DNA of 64,000 nucleotides from positions 3,720,001-3,784,000 of the forward strand of contig AP026538.1 of the NCBI GenBank assembly GCA_026075535.2. The letters are read 5' to 3'. The translations under genes and the position numbers were made by a program. Below, in pieces: positions 1 to 11,367 of the stretch. Origin of the DNA: Tricholoma matsutake. Taxonomy: Eukaryota; Basidiomycota; Agaricomycetes; Agaricales; Tricholomataceae. The notes below the pieces were generated by a model. That model searched no databases. It was not told where the DNA came from and worked only from the letters and a program-made list of their open reading frames with translations. Position 1 is the stretch's first letter; every line of letters begins with the position of its first letter.

Positions 1-271
1 CTAAGCACTCTTTGAAGGTTAAAGGTGTTTCGTGGTCCGCAGTGTCAATGGCTACTTGTGCCTCGTGCACGTTGTTGAACCCAAGTGACCGCGCGAGCTT
101 ATCGCCACGCGTCCGCACATCGAACAGCTGTTTGAGTATGTCGTCGTTGGACCACCGGAGCCGATCAACTTTGCGCTCAATGAAGGCAAGTTCTTTCTGG
201 TGTTTTGCTTCAAGTATCTTGTCGCGCTCACGGAGGTGAGCGCTTGAATAGGTGTTCCCTTCAGTCTCCAT
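1..271 (-). CDS. Hypothetical protein, N-terminal part, cut by window edge
   Basis: An open minus-strand frame runs from an ATG at 271 to the left edge without a stop, about 90 codons. It is charged and helical (segments such as HLRERDKILEAKHQKELAF) and probably forms a coiled coil. An in-frame stop lies about 20 codons upstream of the ATG, so the ATG may be the true start, although an upstream exon is possible. I do not recognise the family. Codon use and lack of stops resemble the host genes at 22-39 kb rather than the transposons next to it. Confidence 0.45.
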   Translation of the reverse strand, partial: METEGNTYSSAHLRERDKILEAKHQKELAFIERKVDRLRWSNDDILKQLFDVRTRGDKLARSLGFNNVHEAQVAIDTADHETPLTFKECL

Positions 272-1220
272 TGACTGAGGGAACTGTCGTTCGAATTTCG
301 AGCTTCATGCCAATGTTCAAACTTCAACCCAGCAAGCTCTTCGCTACACGTGATTTTCGGAAAAATCCGTGGCTTAGGCTATTTTTGGATATACACCCAC
401 ATTATTAAGCAGATTATAATCGCCCTTCTCTCGTCAAGAACACTGTGACCTAGTCACCAGAGGCCCTCCCAACTCGTGATTGTTCCTCCCTGTTTGCCTG
501 CCCGTCAATGTCACTATTGCGAATCACCTTGAGATGCTAGCTGAATGGAAAATTTTTTCAGAACTTTTTTCCAACTTTTTTCAAGCCCTTCGAGATTTTA
601 AATGGCTTGCCATTCTATTCCATTTCTGTCAAATTGGTATCATGCCCAAATCCTCAAAATCCCAAGGGGGCACCGGGATTGAAATGCCAGACTGGAACCC
701 AGTTAGTTAGTCCAACCAGAGGCCATGAAAAAAAAAGGTCTATTTTTTTGATCCCAGTGCCCCCTTGCAAAATCCTTGCCTATTACTACTTCATCTCCTC
801 TAGCTAATATTGGTTGAAGTGCAAGCAGAACAATGCTAGGAATGTCATGACCTATCAATCCCTGCCACATCCTGGATGACTACAAGAGGTACCATAGTAA
901 GTCTTAAGGCCATCTCAGCTCATGATGCACTCACATTTTGATAACAGTCTGCTTAATATGTTTGGGGCTCCTAATACTAACAATGCAACTTACAACAACC
1001 CAGTGCCCCCCACCGCCACTGCTGAGCCACTGCTCACAGGGTGGATAGGGGGTTCTCAATGAATGGTGATGGACAAATGAAGTATGGATGTCATACCCAT
1101 GCACATTACCCACAAGGGTATGTGTACCCTCACAACCTCTGGGTAGCAAAAAAGATATGTGGGGGTTACCCATGCCAATCTCTATACCCAGATACATGTC
1201 CTATAGAGAACTTGGACCTA
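272..1220. other. No gene seen; non-coding, A+T-rich
   Basis: No open frame here has protein-like composition. A small imperfect inverted repeat around GAGCCACTGCTCACAGGGTG (about 1023-1042) resembles hairpins seen near 8505-8535 and 11185-11215, so part of the stretch may be old transposon sequence. Confidence 0.5.
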
Positions 1221-1298
1221 CTAGGGGGACTAGGGGGGGTGCCCTGTGTGTTTCTCCTATTTTTTACGTTTGTTCTACATTTTTCCTCACTTCATTTC
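1221..1298 (+). repeat. Truncated Gypsy A LTR fragment
   Basis: About 78 bases match the first part of the Gypsy A LTR in plus orientation: the G-rich start followed by GCCCTGTGTGTTTCTCCTAT, as in the LTRs at 53856 and, reversed, 12750 and 17779. The match stops where the next element begins. Confidence 0.7.
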
Positions 1299-1494
1299 TG
1301 TGGTGACCTGGGGCTTGACCCCACATTTGTATATATTATATTTCTTTGCTATTGACCTGGCTGGCCCCTATAAAGGGACCAGCCTTCTATTTACATAATC
1401 AATCCTTTTACTACCACCTTGAGTATACATGAAATATATGTTATTCATGTTTTGCTTCTGTGTGATACTAAGGGACCCCCTCTGACTCACAACA
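1299..1494 (+). repeat. Putative short LTR with TATA box before the gag remnant
   Basis: The segment begins TGTGGTGACC and ends CTCACAACA, giving TG...CA ends. It has a TATA-like CTATAAAGGG near 1367. It lies about 250 bases upstream of the gag frame at 1745 on the same strand, where a 5' LTR of about 196 bp would sit. No second copy is present to confirm the ends. Confidence 0.35.
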
Positions 1495-1744
1495 GTTTTT
1501 TAAACACTCAAACTCATATAGAGTTAAGCTCAACATCGCCCCATCAGCGATTGTCATCAACACAACCCTGAACTTCTCCTGCAAAGGGAGAAAATTCTCA
1601 ATGTGATCAGCGATGGAAGAATATCCATCGCTAGGACCCAAATCAAGTTTCTTTGCACTCGACTCTTTGCTTTTTCGCCCACTGCTATGACCAAATTAAT
1701 TTTTTTCTCTCCATTGCTGAAGACTGTGCCTCAAGAATGACACC

Positions 1745-3334
1745 ATGGCCTACACCAAGGCCAAGACCAAGAACAAGCTGAAGCCTGCTCCCAAGCAGGA
1801 GGCGCAAGATTTGACTGGATCCCATCCACTCGAGGTGCATACAAGCACCTCAAGAAATGACATTTTGCCTACTAGGAACTTTCAGACCCTTGAAGCACAT
1901 ACAGCCACTTCGAGGAATCTCAATTCCTTGGCCCACCATCGAGGATGCTGACAACAGCAACCCCAAATCCAGAAAATCTTTCTCGTCAAACTCTGGATGA
2001 ATTGACCCCAGAGCTCAACAACAACCAGGTTACCCCTGGTAGTGGTATCAATCTTCCCCGCAACAGCCAGATGTTCAAAACACCTGGATTATTCCCTGCC
2101 ATGTGGCTGGATTTAACACCATCAGCACCTGCAATGCCGATGAACACTGACGATCGATTGCACCAATGCCAAGAGAAAAAACCCCTCGAGGCCAGACCTT
2201 GAGAGGATGAATCAGATGAAGAGTTTGGAGCTGTGCACTTTGCTCAGATTGCAACAGATATGTTTACCCATTGCATGGATGCAAGAGATTTTGAGCCTGT
2301 TAAGTTGGAAAACCAACTTAAAGATCTGGCATTAAGTTATGCCAGACACTTTGCCCATAGGGATATAATTAACCCTACCATCTCTCGTCCCGCTGCAACA
2401 GAATGAGATACCAACCCTATCCAACCTCATTCCACTGACCCAGCGGAATGAGAAGATCCTTCTGCCCATAGACATGGTTCCCCACGTCTACAAATGCCTG
2501 AGTTATCTCATGAAGTACCTTCTAAGAAGAAGGTACACTACATCAACAACAACAGGATCATCCTTCAAAGGATACACGATGGCGATATCCGGGATGGACA
2601 TCCCACCTTGATACCTGATCAGGGGATCCGCTTTGACAAACATGGTCAACCTTGGGATAAGGATGACCCTTCATCTCACCATCAGAAGCGGGAGAGCCCA
2701 CCATCTGGAAATTCCAGATGGCCTGCACAGAGTCATCCAGGCCATGGAGGACCACCAGATGGAGATGGGTCCAGGGATGATGATAATGGAAATAATAGTG
2801 ACTCAACATATAGCACGTCAAGCAACAAAAGTACCAAATATTCTTCCCAACTCGAGCAAGAGGCGTCCCACAGGAACTTGTTGAATCACTGACGAGGAAT
2901 GCAGACTCGCACTTCTTCCAGATGTACCCCATCTGGACATTCTGGTACCCCATGAGAACCTAGTAGCCCTTACTGGTCTACATCTTCCTATCCTGATTCT
3001 TATCGAGAAAAAGGCTCTTGCTGTCCCTCAAAATATTTGAGGGACATCCATACCAAGATACATAGACAGATCAACAACAAGGTCTCTGTTTTGACAGAAA
3101 TTCCTGCCACTGGAGGCAAGAATGGTCCCTGAGTTCCCAATCCATCAAAGTACGGTGGATTACCTGACACTGAAACCTTTGAAAGATGGCTGAATGCCCT
3201 TCTTCGGTAATTGAAGGTGAACAAGGTGTGCAGTCCTGAGCTGGACTCAGACTGCATTGAATATATGGCGATGTTCCTTGAGAATACTGCCCTCACTTGG
3301 TTTGAAGATAGCATTGATGGTGCATACCATCAAT
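1745..3334 (+). pseudogene. Ty3/Gypsy gag remnant
   Basis: This is a decayed Gag of a Gypsy retrotransposon, the structural protein that packages element RNA. After a short opening frame at 1745, one frame (from about 1945) carries most of the signal, with several in-frame stops, for example near 2217, 2404, 2450, 2890 and 3208. The strongest part is the last 190 bases, containing KYGGLPDTETFERWLNALLR then a stop, then ENTALTWFED, typical of the Gag core. A hydrophilic D/G/S-rich stretch precedes it near 2640-2850. The gene ends abruptly at about 3334 against oppositely oriented Gypsy B sequence, so zinc knuckle and pol are gone. Confidence 0.7.
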
Positions 3335-3479
3335 GATTATAATCGTGGATTGGGGTAGTCTCTTGTAGAGGGTTGTTTGTCCTGTTTTGTGGTGTCATTT
3401 TCAAGTTTCTTTTGCCAGTGCTTCCCTCCCCTGTGGAGGTTAGCAGTTCTTTCATCTTTTGCAAGATTCATTGTGTCCT

Positions 3480-4421
3480 GTCACATTCATTGTATTTGCC
3501 CTTCTCCAGTTGTTCTTTCTTCTGGTTTTCTCAGGTTTTGGCGACGGTGCATCTCACTGCTTCGAGGTTCCTGTCTTCTTTAGGAGTACCCCTGGTCTTG
3601 GTTTTTGCAACAGCTTTTTGGACCAAATTCAGTTCTTTCGCTTTCTTTTCGGAAAGCCTTTCCTTTGTCTTTGCCACGGCCAGTCGTGCTCAGGCAAGGT
3701 TTCTCTCCTTTTCTTTGGAGAGTCTTTCTCTAGTTTTTGCAACAGCCAATCTGGCTTGGGCAAGGCTCCTCTCTTTCTCTTCAGAGAGCCTCTGTCTTGT
3801 TTTGGCCATGATGTGTCAAATTTGTGCCATTCTGTCATTGGGCACATCCCTTCCAGTGTCGACCCTGGGGAGGTTTAAGGTGTTTGGGAGGGCCCATTTG
3901 GCTCTTCTTGTCTTCTCTAAGATTTGCTGGATCTGAGCCCATCGTTCTTTGTCTCGGAACTCAAAGGTTCCCTTTTTCCAATCGATGATCGGGTTTATCT
4001 CCCACAGCCATGGCAGGCCCAGGATTACTGATTCTTTGCCTAGTCCAGCAACTAGGTATTCCATTGGGTAGCTCCTTCCGTTGATGTGGAGCCTCCCTTT
4101 CACGCATCTGGTGATTGTTCCCTGCTTATTCAGGGTTCCATCTACATTTGTGGCCCAGATGGTGCGGCCTAAGGGATATGTCCTGATCCCTTCTTGTTCA
4201 ACGAATTTTGAGTCAATAAAGACTCCTGCTCCAGAGTCAAGGAGCACATTTGTTGCAATGTCTTTCCCATTGTCTGACTCAGCTACCCAAATAGACAGGC
4301 GCATAGATTGTCTATTCATGGTAGCCAAGAGTACAGATCCTATGGAGACTTCAGCGGTGACTGGCATTGTATCAGGCTGCTGTTCTAAAAACCTGATTCC
4401 TCCATGAGGTTGAGGGCTCAT
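3480..4421 (-). pseudogene. Gypsy B protease and lysine-rich linker
   Basis: Retropepsin-like aspartic protease of Gypsy B. The frame 3816-4421 includes the active-site motif LLDSGAGVFID and the later ILGLPWLW, with the catalytic Asp intact. Downstream the coding continues in another frame as a lysine- and arginine-rich linker built of 22-residue repeats, as in copy 2. Frameshifts and truncation at 3335 make it non-functional. Confidence 0.7.
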
Positions 4422-5420
4422 TCTTTCTCTTCTTCATCTACTTCATCCAGCATTGTGTGGATCTTCTGGTAGGTGTCCACCCCAGCCCTTTTCTGGGTGA
4501 AGTGGCTTTGGTAGGGAGGTGGTGCTGACCCTGTCTGGGTGGGATTCTTTCCATCCTTATGGTCAGATGATTGGTGTCTGGGTTGGTGGCAGGTGAAACA
4601 CAGTCTGTTCCAGAGGTGTTCCATTCATTCCTGGTTTGTCAATCAGTTGATGTTGAGAGAGGGCTGTCCTTTCTTCATCATCTGTTTTATCTTGTCATTC
4701 TGCCTGGTCTTCCCCAGGATTGCCATGGCTCGTTTCCATTTGCCTAAGCTGCCTTTATCCAGTCTTTGAGGGTGTTGGGTACTGTCTCCATTTTGTGTAC
4801 CCTCTTCAGTAATTTGGGGTGCAGTCCATCCATGAAGTACTCAATCATGGCTGCATCTTTGGTGATTCCTGTCCTGTCTTTCAGGATGTGGAAATTTGCC
4901 ACATATTCTTCGAGGTTCCCTGAACCTTGTTTGAGATTTTTAATCTCTGTCTTTGCCATTCTGGCATCATCGATTGGTGAGAAGGCTTCTAGGACCTTCT
5001 GTCTGAAGTCTACGTATTCTCTGAGTCCCTCGGATTGGTGTTGGTTGACAAATGCCTGCACCCAGGCAGCTGTTGTCCCTCCATTCATGAAGGACAGTGT
5101 GAAGATGATCTTCTTGTCATTCGTGTCATAGACCTGGTCATTGATTCGCAGGTACAGGTCTCCTGCAGGAACTTGGTGGTCTTGGTCCACTCTCCTGAGA
5201 GGTCTGTGGGTGATGGGATTCGAATGTCCTTCACAGATGTCATTAGTGTGGTTGCGGTGGGTTTGGACATCTCGTTATAGAGGTCATCGGTTTCATCTGT
5301 TAGGAAGCAGGTGGATGTTTTGGGTGGGGGTGTGTGTGGTTGTTCAAAGTCTTCGTCGGTGAGGAAATCTCCTCTTTGTCTGTCAGTTGATCTGTAGAAC
5401 CAACACTGTGCTGGGGTCAA
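4418..5420 (-). pseudogene. Gypsy B gag
   Basis: Gag of Gypsy B in three minus frames: N-terminal part (5085-5420), core (4744-5190, with AAWVQAFVNQH and LEEYVANFHILKDRTG) and the C-terminal zinc-knuckle part (4418-4624). The knuckle reads CFTCHQPRHQSSDH, spacing C-x2-C-x4-H-x4-H, with His where Cys is usual. At least two frameshifts separate the parts, so no intact Gag is made. Confidence 0.75.
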
Positions 5421-5544
5421 GTAACGGACTAGTCTTCTGTTGTATCGGTACCAAGATGAACCTGGCTGTGGTTCTGCTTCTCTTGGTGTCAGTCTGGGGT
5501 TTGTCTAGACCCAGGTTGCTGTGGTGTGTATCAAGATGTATTTC

Positions 5545-7469
5545 CTACACCTAGGTAGGTGGGCTAGCAGATAGTTTAGATCTTATGTTAAGGGCAAAGC
5601 CTCAACCACTCAATCTAGTTGATGTCATTTGACAAGGTGCTTCCTCAACAAGTTGTTCAGCACCAGTCTTACTTGGAGCATCCAACATAAGATGGATAGT
5701 GCACTCTAGCAGGCCTTCTGCATAGAGTCATTTGGGTTCATGCACTAAGGGGCTTCCTTAGTGGTTTCAAGTGAGTTCACGTACTAAGGAGTTTCAAATG
5801 AGCTTGCAAGTTAAGGCTGTAGATTGCCTAGATCTAAACTAAGGACATCCCTACTACAAGTTGCAGTACTTATACTAGTAGGAAGGTCCTTATCATCCAA
5901 TTGGAAAGGTAGATGCATATCAGGTATGAATAGAAACAATAAGCCTCATGCCTTGCATGAGGCATCCAATGTCATGGAGTGCTGTGGTGCAGCATGTCAA
6001 TCATGAGAGTCCAACATCATGGACCTCATGTCAAAGGGCTGTTGTTGATAATACTCAACCTGGGAAAACCACCAAAACAGCTGATGAGGCAATTGATGAT
6101 ATTTGCGATGAGTCTGAGGAAGGGTGCGAGTTGTTCCGAATGTTCATGGTACAACCTATGGGTAGATAACTAGTTGGTACTAGTCATGAAGGTAGTGCTA
6201 TGGGAGACAAAGATGTTTGGCATGGTCCGATCGAGTATCGATTGATATTGAGGACAATCGACGAGATCGATAGCGAACAAGTTCTATTGTCGATGGTCGA
6301 AGTATGAATTCCAAGGACCTTTTGATAGGTCAAAAGTATACAAAGGCTATAGCTGATGGCTAGGACGTGTTGAAATGGTTGCTAGTGATAATGATCAGAG
6401 GATCGTAGGAAGATCAAGGACAACAATGATCACAGAGGTTTCTTGTCAATCGAGAAAACTCATAGAGACTTAGATTGTTTTTAGAAGATTGATCGGATGC
6501 TTAGAACTGTATATGAGATGATAGGTGAAGACAATTTCTTGTATTTTCCAGTAGATACTACAGAGTTTTATATGTTTTGAAGAAACTTCCTAAAATGGAA
6601 TGAGAAACATGTGTAGAACATGAGGCAAAAGATATGAGTTAAGGCACAATGCCAAAAAGGAGACTGGAATCCAAAGAAGAAAGAGATGTATCATATGATG
6701 AAGGAGTAATAAAGGGAAAGAACTAAAAAGAGACTGTCCTTTGTGTATAAACTGCGCTAAGTCTCGCAATAATCCATCCAGTGGGTTCTGTACATGATAG
6801 GGACTTGAAATGAGGCTGACCTATGATCAGCAGGTTTGAGCATGAGTTGGAATATGTTCTAGCACATGGTCTTCCACCATATAGATAATGAATGCAGCAC
6901 CCGATGTCACTCATAGTCTCTCAATATCAATCGATGATGCTCGACAATGGTCGACAATGGTCGATGATGTTCAATCATGGTCGCAGTTTGTTTGAAGATG
7001 ATTGGGGATGTTCAATGGTTGTTTAGAAGGGGTTTTAAGGGCTTTCAGGGTAGTCCTAAGGTTGTGCAATGTGGGCTCTTGATACGATTGATGTCACTAG
7101 TGATGTTTTGACGTGGTCGATATGATATCGCGATTGATAGACTTGGTCGCGCTGCATCTGGGACCTCATAGGAGTTAGCCGATGTGATTAGAATGTGGTT
7201 AGAATGACATATTGGCCTTTGAGCTGAGGAGACAACCTATCATCATATCACAGCATGTGTGGGAATGGGTTCAGGTGCATGGAGTCGCCATGCATCAAGG
7301 GTGCCTTCCACAGGAAGGGGATCAAATGCATGTTGTTGGCATGTGTCGTGTGTGTGTCTGGTGTCAAGGGCATGCTCTAAGCATGAATCAGGAGTGCCTC
7401 CTGTCTGGAGGGGATCATCGGGTACGTCAGGTCGGTCGGGTTCCATGAGTTGCAAGGAAAATTGTAACA
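5545..7469 (-). repeat. Gypsy B 5' LTR, interrupted by repeat R1
   Basis: On the minus strand it starts TGTTACAATTTTCCTTGCAA at 7469. It matches the LTRs ending at 44285 and 52834. Positions 6046-7245 are an insertion absent from those copies; the LTR reads through as GGGCTGTTG / TATCACAGC on either side. The inner (U5) end near 5545 is approximate. Confidence 0.7.
6046..7245 (+). mobile_element. Repeat R1, copy 1 (about 1.2 kb)
   Basis: This unit begins TGATAATACTCAACC and ends GACAACCTATCATCA, so its ends form a short inverted repeat (TGATGATA type) with TG...CA termini as in an LTR. The same unit occurs reversed at 50281-51418 inside Gypsy B gag and more diverged at 61379-62387. It has no convincing ORF. 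A run of TCGACAATGG-like microrepeats lies near 6930-6980. Comparing with uninterrupted LTRs shows at most a 1-bp target duplication. It may be a solo LTR of an unseen element or a non-autonomous DNA transposon. Confidence 0.65.
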
Positions 7470-7489
7470 GAATCACTGAAAACAAGAGG

Positions 7490-7873
7490 TCTTTACTGTG
7501 CCCCATGTATTCCAAGCCAGTCTGTGCAGAATTTGGTGGACTCCGCACAGACTAGCTTGGACTGGACCCACTCATTTGGCTCAAATGTCCTGTATATTGC
7601 TTGGACTCCTAGAGAGTCTGCACAGACTTTTGTGGAGTCTGAGCTATTTTTGGACTTTTACTCAGAGTGCACATGGACTTTGTCTGAGCAACATCAATTT
7701 ACTTGGACTCGGACTCAGACAGATACATGTCTGAGTCGAGTCCAAGTCGAGTCTGTGGATGCACAACAGAGGCTTAGCTGACTACAGAAAAATTATGTAT
7801 TAAAGTAGAATCAAACCCCAAGCCTTGTGGCCAAGCATAAATAGCACAGTTAACCACTACACCACAGAGCTGT
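7490..7873 (-). repeat. tRNA-derived SINE-like element
   Basis: Read on the minus strand, 7873-7802 looks like a tRNA: an A box TGGTGTAGTGGTTAAC (7864-7849) and a B box GGGGTTTGATTC (7819-7808), both polymerase III internal promoter motifs, about 45 bases apart. The body continues to about 7490 and ends with sequence (ATTCTGCACAGACTGGCTTG, then CATGGGGCACAGTAAA) shared with the unit at 8803-9030. The acceptor stem does not pair well, so it is not a working tRNA gene. Confidence 0.5.
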
Positions 7874-7933
7874 TGTCAGTAAGTACAAACAATTGCATTA
7901 TCTAACTATGTTTAAATCACGTGACTCACGTGC

Positions 7934-8500
7934 ATGTTCAAGATGCATCAACAATCATTGTTGATGTTGATCACCACCATCACTCTCGACACTGCTGCCT
8001 CCCACCTCCCTCTACCACCACCACTGCCCAGTCAGCCCCCACCTCTGATGCCTCTTGCACCAACAGCAACAAACAGCACACTAGCTGAGCCGATGCAACA
8101 GGACCCAATGAGCCGAGCTGACACAATGGGCCCAAGCAATGATAATCGTCGTTTGGGCCCCTAGTAAGTGTTTTTTTTTGCTTTTTGTTTTATCAATCAA
8201 CTAATTGTATTTTATTGCTTTTTAGGCTGTATGCTACTGGGGACGACCTGCCACAACAAAAAATGCGCAACCCATGCCCATGCCCACCCGATCCCCTCCT
8301 CCCCATTCAAATGGGATGTAAGGCTGTTGACATGGGCTAGGAGGGTGCCCAGGGATGCCAGGAGACCCCAGAAGAGGGATACCTGCCTAGTAAGCACCCA
8401 CCAACCTCCATAATCGTGCCATGTTGCACTGACATGCCCAAACCCCCCCCCCCCAAAAAAAAATACAGAAACCCAAACAGGGGACGATGGCGATGAACGA
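7934..8500 (+). pseudogene. Fragment of a transposon-linked spliced gene, copy 1
   Basis: A proline- and threonine-rich ORF (7934-8164) is followed by a GTAAGT donor near 8165, a T-rich intron of about 60 bases ending TTTTTAG near 8224, and a second exon. The same exon-intron-exon arrangement occurs reversed at about 21360-21060 inside the TIR transposon, including GGGCCCAAGCAATG-like sequence before the intron and CCCATTCAAATGGGATG-like sequence after it. The function is not recognised. Confidence 0.4.
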
Positions 8501-8802
8501 TGGCAAGCCACCCACCCCCAGCCTCACGAGCAACTGCTCATGGGGTTGTGGGGTGGGTTTTTTTTTCTTCTTTTTCTTTTAGCCCTCCCCCACATTTCAG
8601 GGGGTTTTTTTTTTTTAAATCTATAGTTCGTAATGTAGTTATTATTAGTTTTTTTTTTGTATTTCTTTGATTGTATTGTATACTCCCTTGCATTAGACAT
8701 GAGGGATGCAGTTAATAAAATTTATTTGTTCAATTTTTGAAAGATAAATACTTGAGTTTGAGTTTGAGTGTCATAAATAAACTATGTATTACTAACAAAT
8801 AA
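8501..8802. other. Non-coding, homopolymer-rich
   Basis: Contains an inverted repeat around GAGCAACTGCTCATGGGG, long T runs near 8559-8620 and an A+T-rich stretch. No gene seen. Confidence 0.5.
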
Positions 8803-9030
8803 TTCTCCTGTGGCTCAACTGGTAGATCACATGTGTTTGGTTTGTTGTGTGATGACTTGGAGGTCTTGGGTTCAATCCTTGCTCTGCACACCTATATTTT
8901 GTAGGCATGTCATGACTTTCATAAAGTCTGAAAAGCTTTGAACTCATAAGATATCAAATTGACCCAGATTCTGCATACAGACTAGCTTGAACTCCACACA
9001 GTCCACTAGGACATGTGGGGCACTGTAAAT
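8803..9030 (+). repeat. tRNA-derived SINE-like element, second copy
   Basis: A box TGGCTCAACTGGTAGA (8811-8826) and B box GGGTTCAATCC (8868-8878) sit in a tRNA-like head. The downstream body ends with ATTCTGCATACAGACTAGCTT and ACATGTGGGGCACTGTAAA, the same tail as the minus-strand unit at 7490-7873. The shared tail with different tRNA-like heads fits a SINE family. Acceptor-stem pairing is poor, so it is not annotated as a tRNA. Confidence 0.5.
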
Positions 9031-9199
9031 TACTGGAAAACAAGTAAACAAAAACGAAGTAAACAATATCAAGCCACTCACATTCAAGATTAACTTGTGT
9101 GGCCACATTCACTACCAGGTCTACACTTTTCCCAACACATAGCCAGCTGGTTGGCATCCCATCTTCTGGTAAAGAAGCTAGCTTGTCCTTATTGTTCAC

Positions 9200-10060
9200 T
9201 TTCAACCACTGAAGAGCAGCCTCAACTCAGCCAGTGCAGACATGCAAAAAAAGGCAAAAAAGAAATGTGTGCATCAAAGTGTCTCTGAAAATCAATGCAA
9301 AGAACACAGTGCTGCAAATCATCAGAAAGAAGGAGGTCACAGGCATGATAGCCATGATTAGGCAGCAAGAAAAGTTCAGTATGGGAAGAAAACTGCAAAT
9401 TACCTACCATGCACAGTAACAACATGCACAACATGAAACCAGCTCATAACCAACAGCTGCTCCAAAACAGAGAGCCCAGATAACTCTGCTGGAACAATGC
9501 CTACATTCCATTTTGTAGATAGGGCAAACTTTGGCATGACAGACCTACCAAGGTCAGCCACACAAAACCTGCACATAAAACAAATCGACCCTCCATTGTG
9601 GGTTTTGTACAAGACCATGCCATATGCCATTAGTATACCCCTCAAAACAGTACTTTCCAAAACAGACAACAGTTGAGTGACTGCCAAATCCATCACTCTT
9701 CCTCAGATGCTAGTGACAACACACTGCACATGCCACAGGCTGACTGTTGTTTTAGATTGTCCCATTCTGCAAGAAATGCACATGTTATCTTCTCCTCTCC
9801 AAGATGAGCTATTGCTTGTATCATCATGCACACAGAAAGAAAAATGGAACAAGAATACACACTTTCAAGACTAAAATTGGTCATGGCAATCCACAAGGAC
9901 AAGCAGTGAGACCACAAAGAGATGATTCTGTCACTTAACACTGAGACCCACACTGTGAGAGTATAAATAGGGACACATGTAATAAAATAGCCACAACTCA
10001 GATAAAAAGAATGCACAGACAACCTATCCAAGGAGAAGATGAGGGTCTGGTGTGCGACAG
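9200..10060 (-). mobile_element. Possible Helitron-like fragment
   Basis: The minus frame 9400-9696 contains paired cysteines (CFMCRFC) followed by PKFALSTKWNVGIVPAEL and LSVLEQLLVMS. This resembles the N-terminal domain (DUF6570-like) found upstream of Helitron helicases in mushroom genomes, where a LANNxWxGxxPxEL / LTxxEQLLIA pattern is usual. Flanking frames are broken and no helicase motifs are present, so it is at best a remnant. Confidence 0.35.
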
Positions 10061-11367
10061 CATCTCCTTGATACTTTCAGATGACATTCACAGGTGCAAA
10101 AGGAGCAGAGGTTGAATGAACTTTGCAAAGGGGATAAAAATAGGTCACTTTGGCAAATACCACACTAATAGATCAGATGAGACATTCAGATGACAATACC
10201 TCATCTCAATAAATTGAGAACTTGGAACCAAAACCAAATTTCATCTGCCATTCTTGACCACAATCATTTATTACAATTTTGAGTTGGCATATTTATCATA
10301 ATGTACTTGTACATGCTATATTAGGGTTGTTCACAGTAGCCATTTTTGGCTCATTTTTGGCTTCATTTTTGGATCATTTTTGGGTGTTTGGCAGAAGAAC
10401 AATCAGAATGGACTGAAAAATGATGTGAAATACCTCCGGCAGTCCTCGGCATATTCAAACTCCACCTCAAAAGACTTTGTGAAATTATTATTGTACTAAG
10501 TTTATTGCCAATAGTTAAAACTCACTGTTGGCATACTTATTTTCAAGTCCTTGTTGAACTTTGAACAATGTGCATTACTACCTACAAAAATAACTATGAA
10601 AGAAAAATATCTACTATGAAAGACAGCAGCTCCTGATCATCTGCATTGTCTCCCTCCTCATCAACTGCAGTCCTCCTCCCTGTTGTCCCATCTACATATC
10701 TCCATCACTTGGTTGTCATTATTTGCTGGGTGCTGGTGCCAGTTGTCATCATTGTTGTGGCCCCTTTTATTTGTCACCTGGGGTTGTCACTGCATTGTTG
10801 TTGACTCACCCTGTTCATTGTTGACCCATTGTGCTGCCTGATTTGCTCCCCCTTTCCACCCCATGAACAGTTGTTTGCAGTGATGGGAGGGGATGCTGGT
10901 GGTGGTGGACCATGGCTATCCCCTGCTCATTGTCACTGTCCCCATTATCTTGTTGTCCCCTGTCATCATCTTCTATACCCCTGTCATTCTCATCAGCATG
11001 CACAAGCCATCCTATGAACAGTGGCTCATAGGCATGGGAGTGAGTGCTTGTCATCATGGAGGTGGTGATGGACCATTAGCACCCAATCCAAGAGCTCACA
11101 GTGGAAAGAGGTGGGTGCTGGGGTGCCATCTTATCCACCTCATCTCCATGCACCTGGTGCTGTACCCAAGCTGCACCCACAATCCACCCTATGAGCAGTT
11201 GCTCATAGGCATGGGGTGGCTGCCATGTCCCTCATCATGGGCATCATTATTGTTGTTCCACCCATGATCCACCCCATGAGGCTGGGGGCAGGTGGTGCAC
11301 CATCTGTCACCATTATTGTTGGGGCTGTCATCCCCCGTCGTTCCTGGAGCTGTGGAGGGGTGTTGCC

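Larger units (their letters stand above)
3335..7469 (-). mobile_element. Ty3/Gypsy family B, copy 1 (5' half only)
   Basis: Read on the minus strand this fragment has 5' LTR (7469 down to about 5545, interrupted by repeat R1), gag and protease, then ends at 3335 before reverse transcriptase. It aligns throughout with Gypsy B copy 2 at 43.6-52.8 kb. The cut at 3335 falls where copy 2 continues (about 48800), so the 3' half was deleted or replaced. Confidence 0.8.

Noticed and set aside
3373..3936. 187-codon plus ORF, Ser/Phe-rich
   Set aside because: Antisense of the lysine-rich linker repeats of Gypsy B; the same shadow recurs at 48829-49275.
6046..7245. Helitron identity for R1
   Set aside because: Lack of target duplication fits, but ends are not TC...CTRR and insertion is not between A and T.
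8803..8893. Functional tRNA gene
   Set aside because: A and B boxes are present but the acceptor stem does not pair and the unit shares a SINE-like tail with another copy.
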